Part shown: positions 23,440-28,440 of the stretch, piece by piece
Numbering within the stretch: the stretch's first letter is position 1
Layout of the letters: each line of letters begins with the position of its first letter
The notes under the pieces: generated by a model
What the model was told of the DNA's origin: nothing
The model's input: the letters and a program-made list of their open reading frames with translations, nothing else
Database searches by the model: none
Assembly (NCBI GenBank): GCA_900541935.1
Contig: UQLZ01000028.1
Span: 1 to 28,440 of the forward strand
DNA from: an uncultured Prevotellaceae bacterium
GTDB lineage: Bacteria; Bacteroidota; Bacteroidia; Bacteroidales; Muribaculaceae
Length of the DNA stretch: 28,440 bases
Direction: 5' to 3'
Program-made: the position numbers and the translations under genes

Positions 23440-24840
23440 TTATTCTTCCTTTTCAGATTTAGGCTTTCTATTGCAAGTACGTTTTATTGTCTTTTTGGCT
23501 TTCTGCTCTTTTGCAGGTTTCACATCTTTTGTATTTTCGCGTTCTGCAAGAGAAGTCTTCAAAGAATTAAGTTCTTTATTCAACATTTCTATTTCACTTT
23601 CTTGGTTCTTGATAGTAGTCAAAAGAGAGTTCAATTCTTCATTTTCAATAGAAAGCGGATATTGCTCTTCAACTCTTACAATGAAGTCAGATAGGGCGTT
23701 CATATAGTTTGTGAATGCCATATATGGAGATTCGTACGGACTGAATAAAGCGTGAGCAACACCATCGCTAAAGTGCTTAGTACTCATATAGAAAAAGTGG
23801 TCTGAAGATTGGAGATAAGACCAGTCTTGAAGCAACCGTTTGTCAGAGCAAAGGTGAACGCGTTCAGCAACAGAGTACAATTTTTTGTATGCTTCGTTCT
23901 GAAGGTCATTACCAAGCCAAGCACTGACGTCGCGAGCCTCGTCGGCACCTGAAATCGGGTGAGTCACAGATATAACATCAACTGGTTTCAGTTTAGCAAT
24001 TGCTTCTGAAGGCGTCCAGAACTCGATACCTTTTTCTTCTGCAAAGCGAGGAAGGGCCTTGAAAAAGTCGAATATACCAGTTTCTCTTGGGTGATTTTCT
24101 CCAAGAGTTTCGTAGTTAAGAGCAATATTTATTAGCTGCTCTTCCTTGGGACTCTGAGCAATCCAGTTCATATACTTATCAGCAGTTAATGGATATTCAT
24201 GCCAAGAACTGTCGCTGAATCGCATTGCAATGTCATCAGAAAGTTTTGGGTTTCTAAAAAGAAGTTTCATTTTAGGAGCACCGGCAGAAGTGTATAGGTA
24301 GTTTGGCGATTTCCAACCTAAGATGTGCTTAGCACCTTCTGTCAGAACTGCTTTATATCCCATATCACTTATATATGAAGCAATTTCATCATTGTAAACT
24401 AGTTCAGTATTTTTGAACACTATTGGTTTTTGTCCAAACAGTTCGTAGATGAGTTTGCTGTGCTGCTCAACCTGACGACGGAATTCTTCCTGATTAATTA
24501 ATGACGCAAGAGAATGGTTATAAGTTTCGGAAACAAATTCCACACAACCAGTATCTGCTAATTTTTTAAGGGAATCAATGAATTCAGGAACATATTGTTG
24601 GAATTGCTCAATAGCAGTGCCTGAAATTGAAAAGGCAACCTTAAATCGCTTGTTGCTGTTGTTAATCATCTCAAGCAGCAAGTCGTTAGCAGGAAGGTAA
24701 GAGCGTTGAGCAATTCTTGTAATTATTTCATCATTAGAGAAATCATCATAATAATAATGATCGTTACCAATATCAAAGAAGCGATAGCGTTTCAATCTGA
24801 ATGGTTGGTGTATTTGAAAGTATAAACATATAGCACTCAT
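23440..24840 (-). CDS. Glycoside hydrolase family 57 alpha-amylase-like protein, catalytic Asp replaced
   Basis: 466 residues. GH57 motifs appear in order: FQIHQPFR (8-15), FSISG (70-74), the nucleophile region FKNTELVYND with Glu146, and LNYETLGENH (241-250). In the last, family members normally have Asp-Tyr-Glu; here Asn242 (codon AAC) stands at the Asp taken as the acid/base. This protein may thus be catalytically weak or a binding protein; GH57 homologues lacking catalytic residues are known. After the catalytic part (to about 390), a coiled coil (about 397-435) and a Lys-rich tail follow. No signal peptide, so cytoplasmic. It is last of three glycogen genes, 11 bases after the GT4 gene, and is likely concerned with glycogen or maltodextrin. 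Confidence 0.9.
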   Translation of the reverse strand: MSAICLYFQIHQPFRLKRYRFFDIGNDHYYYDDFSNDEIITRIAQRSYLPANDLLLEMINNSNKRFKVAFSISGTAIEQFQQYVPEFIDSLKKLADTGCVEFVSETYNHSLASLINQEEFRRQVEQHSKLIYELFGQKPIVFKNTELVYNDEIASYISDMGYKAVLTEGAKHILGWKSPNYLYTSAGAPKMKLLFRNPKLSDDIAMRFSDSSWHEYPLTADKYMNWIAQSPKEEQLINIALNYETLGENHPRETGIFDFFKALPRFAEEKGIEFWTPSEAIAKLKPVDVISVTHPISGADEARDVSAWLGNDLQNEAYKKLYSVAERVHLCSDKRLLQDWSYLQSSDHFFYMSTKHFSDGVAHALFSPYESPYMAFTNYMNALSDFIVRVEEQYPLSIENEELNSLLTTIKNQESEIEMLNKELNSLKTSLAERENTKDVKPAKEQKAKKTIKRTCNRKPKSEKEE

Positions 24841-24851
24841 ATCGGTAATGT

Positions 24852-26111
24852 TTATTTATTTAGTAAATTGTTGTAAATATCAATAACTTTTTTGCCGGCT
24901 TTTTTCCAAACTATTTCGTTAACCTCCTTCAATCCTTCCTCTTTTAATTGCTTATACATTGCAGGATAGGTAATGATTGAGTAAATGGCATCTGCCATTG
25001 CGTCAATGTCCCAGAAATCGGTTTTGATTACGTTATTAAGAATTTCAGCACAGCCTGATTGTTTGGAAATGATTGATGGAACACCCATCTGCATAGCTTC
25101 CAAAGGTGAGATTCCAAAAGGTTCAGAAACAGATGGCATGATATAAACGTCAGAGCCTTTCAGCATTTCATAAACTTGTTTTCCTTTTTGGAATCCAGGG
25201 AAATGGAATCTGTCAGAAATATCTTTCTTTGCAGCAAGGTCAATCATTTTTTCCATCATATCACCGCTACCAGCCATAACGAATCTAACGTTATGAACTT
25301 TTTGAAGCACTTTTGCGGCTGCCTCAACAAAATATTCCGGACCCTTTTGCATTGTTATGCGACCAAGAAAAGTAACAACCTTTTCTTTCATTTGAGGCAC
25401 TTCAACATTCTTCAATTCTTCGCTTAGCGGTTCAACGGCATTATGGACAGTTGTTACTTTAGTAGGGTCTATTCCGTATTTCTCAATAACTGTTCTGCGT
25501 GTTAGATTGCTTACCGTTATAATGTGGTCTGCGTTAAGCATACCGTCTCTTTCAATGTTGAAAACAGTAGGATTCACATTGCCGCGGGATCTGTCAAAGT
25601 CAGTAGCATGGACGTGGATGACAAGAGGCTTTCCAGAGACCTGTTTTGCGTGGATGCCAGCTGGATAAGTAAGCCAGTCGTGAGAATGTATTATATCAAA
25701 GTCAACAGTTCTTGCAATAACACCTGCTACTATAGAATAATTGTTTATTTCTTCAAGCAGGTTGTCAGGGTATCTTCCGGAAAATTCAATGCAACCAAGG
25801 TCGTTGACATTCATATAGTTAAAATCTGCATAAATGTGAGATCTCAAATCAAAATACATTTGAGGATCCATGACATTGCCAATGCGAGATTTTACATAAT
25901 CCCAATCTGTATCACGCCATGCAATTGGTGTATTTCCAGCACCTATGATATTTGCAAAGCTTTTATCTTCATCCCCGTGTGGCTTAGGTATAACAAAGGT
26001 TATGTCCATATTGCCGTTTTCAGCCATACCTTTTGTCAAACCATAACTTGCCGTGCCAAGACCTCCGAGGATATGTGGTGGAAATTCCCACCCAAACATT
26101 AATGCTTTCAT
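24852..26111 (-). CDS. GT4-family glycosyltransferase, probable glycogen synthase
   Basis: A 419-residue GT-B glycosyltransferase. The N-terminal domain begins MKALMFGWEFPPHILGGLG, with the glycine loop seen in glycogen/starch synthases and GT4 enzymes. The C-terminal domain has GRITMQKG (250-257, basic residues for the sugar-nucleotide phosphates) and the E-x7-E motif in EPFGISPLE (Glu330 and Glu338). No signal peptide or membrane segment. Position between a glycogen debranching enzyme and a GH57 protein, a grouping common in Bacteroidota, suggests that it extends glycogen chains from a nucleotide sugar. The family alone would also allow other glucosyl transfers. It is co-transcribed, 24 bases after the debranching gene and 11 before the GH57 gene. 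Confidence 0.9.
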   Translation of the reverse strand: MKALMFGWEFPPHILGGLGTASYGLTKGMAENGNMDITFVIPKPHGDEDKSFANIIGAGNTPIAWRDTDWDYVKSRIGNVMDPQMYFDLRSHIYADFNYMNVNDLGCIEFSGRYPDNLLEEINNYSIVAGVIARTVDFDIIHSHDWLTYPAGIHAKQVSGKPLVIHVHATDFDRSRGNVNPTVFNIERDGMLNADHIITVSNLTRRTVIEKYGIDPTKVTTVHNAVEPLSEELKNVEVPQMKEKVVTFLGRITMQKGPEYFVEAAAKVLQKVHNVRFVMAGSGDMMEKMIDLAAKKDISDRFHFPGFQKGKQVYEMLKGSDVYIMPSVSEPFGISPLEAMQMGVPSIISKQSGCAEILNNVIKTDFWDIDAMADAIYSIITYPAMYKQLKEEGLKEVNEIVWKKAGKKVIDIYNNLLNK

Positions 26112-26135
26112 AATCGGATTGTTTTCTGAGGATGA

Positions 26136-28082
26136 TTAAATATCAAAACTGTTAATTGCTCGCAACGCTCTGAGAACCTCTCCAATGTTAGGAGCAAAAC
26201 TGATTGCTCCGTGTCCGTTATATGGTGGGTTACCGTCATATAATTCAGAAATAGAGCCAATACATTCGCGAGTCATATCATCTTCGTAGCCAATAAGCAT
26301 TCTGCGAAGGAATGCAACGCCACTTTGTCCAAATACTCGCAAATATGCATCAGTGTAGAAGCCCATTAGCCACGGTCTTGTCGGACCATTGAAGTAGGAG
26401 TTGATTCTCTCTTGCGGGTTTCCCACAAAGAAAGGATTATAGCCGTAACTTTTTGGACTCAGAGTTCTTATTCCGTTAGGAGTTAGGAGTTCTCTTGTTA
26501 CAATATCAATAATGCGTTTTCGTTGTCCCCTGTCGAGTGGAGAGAAGTCGCAACCTGCCGCAATTAGCATATTTGGACGAACGCTTAAGTCCATGTAGGA
26601 ACCGTCCACGTAGTCGTAGAGATATCCATAGTCGTTAAGGAATGTTCTTAAGAATGCTTCTTTTAATGTTGCTGATACGCTTTCCCACTTACCATAGTTT
26701 TTCGGTTTTTCTTCCACTTCTTTGAAAAGAGTGATACCGAACATAAGAGCATTATACCATAGTGCATTAAATTCAACAATGTAACCAGTTCTCGGTAGCA
26801 ATGGTTTTCCATCCTGTTTTTCAACATCCATCCATGTTACCGGTTTCAATGTTCCATTTGTTGATAAAAGACCTTCCTCGTTGATGTATAAATTAGGGAC
26901 ACTTCCTTCCAATATATGGTTGATAATTGAAACCAATTCTTTACCATAGTTTTTTATTGTGTCATTTGCACCATAGAACTTATAGTACTGAAGAATTGTC
27001 CAAGTAGTCCATAGAGGAATATCAGGAATGTCAATATCTTTTATAGTTTTGTCAACTTCTCCTTTGTCGAGGTATTTCATCAAGGCATCCAGTGCTGTTG
27101 ACATAATTTTTTCAAAGTCTTCTCTGTGATCTATTGCCATTGTTGTGCCTGGTAGGGCGACAAACATATCTCTTGCAAGAATCTTGAACCAAGGGTATCC
27201 AGCAAGAAGATAGTCTTTCTTGCCTTCTTTCAAGTAGCATTGCTTGGCAGAATTTTTCAGGCAGTTATAGAAGCTAGTTCGAGGGGTTCTTGCATTCGCT
27301 TCTTTTGTGAATGAGGTGGAAAGACTTCTCGGTTTTGCTGGTTCTGTTCCTGCAGAGAAAATAATGCTCTCACCTTTCTTTATAGGTATCTGAAAATATC
27401 CAGGCACCCAGAGGTCTTCACTGAATGCTTCTCCACGAGCCATATCTTTAATGTATTCTATCCCATTATACCAGTGCGGCTCATACACAAACTCCGGTTT
27501 GTGGCTAAATTGCATGTATAATTTCGGATATCCAGGATAAAGACAGAATGAAACGCCGTTTTCCAACTCTTCATAAGAACTGTTTAGTTCTGAATTTTCA
27601 GAACATAGACTTGATGCATTCCTAAATGCAAGAAATGGTTGGAACTGAAGTGTTGTAGGGGAGTGGGCTTCAACCAATGTGTATTTAATCAAAATCCTAT
27701 TTTCATGAGCAACAAAAACTTTTTCCTTGGTTAAAATGACGCCACCAACACGATAAGTTAGTTTTGGTACAGTGTCGCAGTTAAATTCTCGTAGGTATTT
27801 GTGCCCGTTAGGACTGTATACACCATTCTTGTAGCGGTGTATACCCAAATTAAAAGGTGCACCGTGCTGTATTACCGTTTCGTCAAGTGACGATAGAAGG
27901 ACATAGTTTTCATCGTTCATTTCCTTTATGGGAATAACAAGAAGCCCATGCTGCTTCCTTGTATTACAACCAGTGACCGTCGTGCAATGATAAGCGCCTG
28001 CTTTATTTGTACGCAGTATTTCTTTAGGAAGGGACTGATCCAAATTAATGAGCAGATTCTTATCGAACTTTAGGTAACTCAT
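26136..28082 (-). CDS. Glycogen debranching enzyme (amylo-alpha-1,6-glucosidase)
   Basis: 648 residues, the two-domain bacterial type. The N-terminal beta domain (about 1-265, including EILRTNKAGAYHCTTVTGCN and RKQHGLLV) matches the GDE N-terminal family. The C-terminal alpha/alpha barrel (about 285-645) has YLLAGYPWFKILARDMFVAL, TGYIVEFNALWYNAL, VRPNMLIAAG and FNGPTRPWLMGFY, typical of the GH133 glucosidase domain. It removes alpha-1,6 branch points of glycogen in the cytoplasm. It is the first gene of the operon, with two smaller genes behind it. The 341 bases upstream are shared with a divergent gene; a weak promoter (TTTT, 19 bases, TAAATTCG on the minus strand) may lie there. Confidence 0.94.
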   Translation of the reverse strand: MSYLKFDKNLLINLDQSLPKEILRTNKAGAYHCTTVTGCNTRKQHGLLVIPIKEMNDENYVLLSSLDETVIQHGAPFNLGIHRYKNGVYSPNGHKYLREFNCDTVPKLTYRVGGVILTKEKVFVAHENRILIKYTLVEAHSPTTLQFQPFLAFRNASSLCSENSELNSSYEELENGVSFCLYPGYPKLYMQFSHKPEFVYEPHWYNGIEYIKDMARGEAFSEDLWVPGYFQIPIKKGESIIFSAGTEPAKPRSLSTSFTKEANARTPRTSFYNCLKNSAKQCYLKEGKKDYLLAGYPWFKILARDMFVALPGTTMAIDHREDFEKIMSTALDALMKYLDKGEVDKTIKDIDIPDIPLWTTWTILQYYKFYGANDTIKNYGKELVSIINHILEGSVPNLYINEEGLLSTNGTLKPVTWMDVEKQDGKPLLPRTGYIVEFNALWYNALMFGITLFKEVEEKPKNYGKWESVSATLKEAFLRTFLNDYGYLYDYVDGSYMDLSVRPNMLIAAGCDFSPLDRGQRKRIIDIVTRELLTPNGIRTLSPKSYGYNPFFVGNPQERINSYFNGPTRPWLMGFYTDAYLRVFGQSGVAFLRRMLIGYEDDMTRECIGSISELYDGNPPYNGHGAISFAPNIGEVLRALRAINSFDI

Positions 28083-28423
28083 AGGGTTTATATTTTGGAG
28101 TTATAATAATGGTTATTTTCATTTGCCACGAATTTAGTTAATTTTTTATTATCAGAAAAGGAAAATGTTGCAAAACATAATATTTTGAGGAAATATTATT
28201 GTTATTGTAAAAAAAAGCCTGTGAATTGAACAAGTTTAAACATTTCTTGCTAAATATGGCGATTATTTGAATGATTCGAATTTTAGTAAAAGTTATATCC
28301 ATATTATGTTTTCAATTCATACAATAAATAGGGGTATTCGTACAAAGTCTCCTAAATTGATAAATGTGAAACAATAAATTATAATTAACTCGTTGGTTGA
28401 ATTAATTTTGCAAAACATTTATA
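28083..28423. other. Divergent intergenic region with AT-rich palindrome
   Basis: This 341-base region carries the upstream DNA of the glycogen operon (minus) and of the gene starting at 28424 (plus). A perfect nine-base inverted repeat, ATAATATTT at 28177-28185 and AAATATTAT at 28191-28199 with a five-base loop, stands out and could be an operator. TAATTTTG at 28403-28410 fits the -7 consensus on the plus strand but lacks a -33 TTTG. No RNA gene or ORF is supported. Confidence 0.4.
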
Positions 28424-28440
28424 ATGAAAAAGTTGCACAT
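28424..28440 (+). CDS. Start of a gene running off the right edge
   Basis: ATG AAA AAG TTG CAC at the edge gives MKKLH, a typical opening of a signal peptide, divergent from the glycogen operon. Too little is present for a family assignment; even its being a gene rests only on the start context. Confidence 0.4.

Noticed and set aside
1..28440. CRISPR array, tRNA, rRNA or complete insertion sequence
   Set aside because: I read the gaps and found no regularly spaced repeats, no tRNA-like cloverleaf with conserved T-loop, and no terminal inverted repeats flanking a transposase.

Overview
This window is a low-GC stretch of a Bacteroidota chromosome, most likely order Bacteroidales. Three things point there: promoters of the TTTG / TAnnTTTG type, A-rich leaders with few strong Shine-Dalgarno sites, and the gene set (menaquinone methyltransferase, long PurC, DUF4301 protein, a glycogen cluster of GDE, GT4 and GH57 enzymes, and a leu operon with two synthases). 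I do not assign a genus.

Left end (1-3887), accessory. A truncated Rpn/PD-(D/E)XK transposase-family nuclease runs off the left edge. Next is an unrecognised gene split by a frameshift at a run of seven G. Then come a tyrosine recombinase of clearly higher GC and a four-module helix-turn-helix protein. A 150-base region dense in phased direct repeats lies between that protein and the 3' end of mnmE.

Housekeeping block (3888-8937, minus strand). phoH-purC is transcribed first and ends at a hairpin. menG, a membrane-anchored DNA/RNA endonuclease and mnmE follow as a close-packed unit with its own terminator.

Middle (9211-16876). Two overlapping paralogous small exported proteins face a minus-strand pair, a RelA/SpoT-type (p)ppGpp synthetase with a degenerate hydrolase domain and an overlapping lipoprotein gene. 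A DUF4301 gene, a small DNA-binding protein and a universal stress protein follow on the plus strand. Convergent ends carry strong hairpins.

Branched-chain amino acid operon (16877-23190, minus strand). leuA, leuC, leuD, a second leuA/cimA-type synthase and leuB are packed with 4-11 base gaps. The leader holds what I consider the most interesting feature of the window: a consensus promoter, a 20-residue Ile/Leu-rich leader peptide, and mutually exclusive hairpins ending in an intrinsic terminator just before leuA. This is a complete, classical-looking ribosome-mediated attenuator. Its dominance by Ile codons suggests that the operon serves isoleucine as well as leucine synthesis.

Glycogen cluster (23440-28082, minus strand). 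A debranching enzyme, a GT4 glycosyltransferase and a GH57 protein form one operon. The GH57 protein has Asn where the family normally has its catalytic Asp. At the right edge a divergent gene is just starting. I saw no rRNA, tRNA or CRISPR array.
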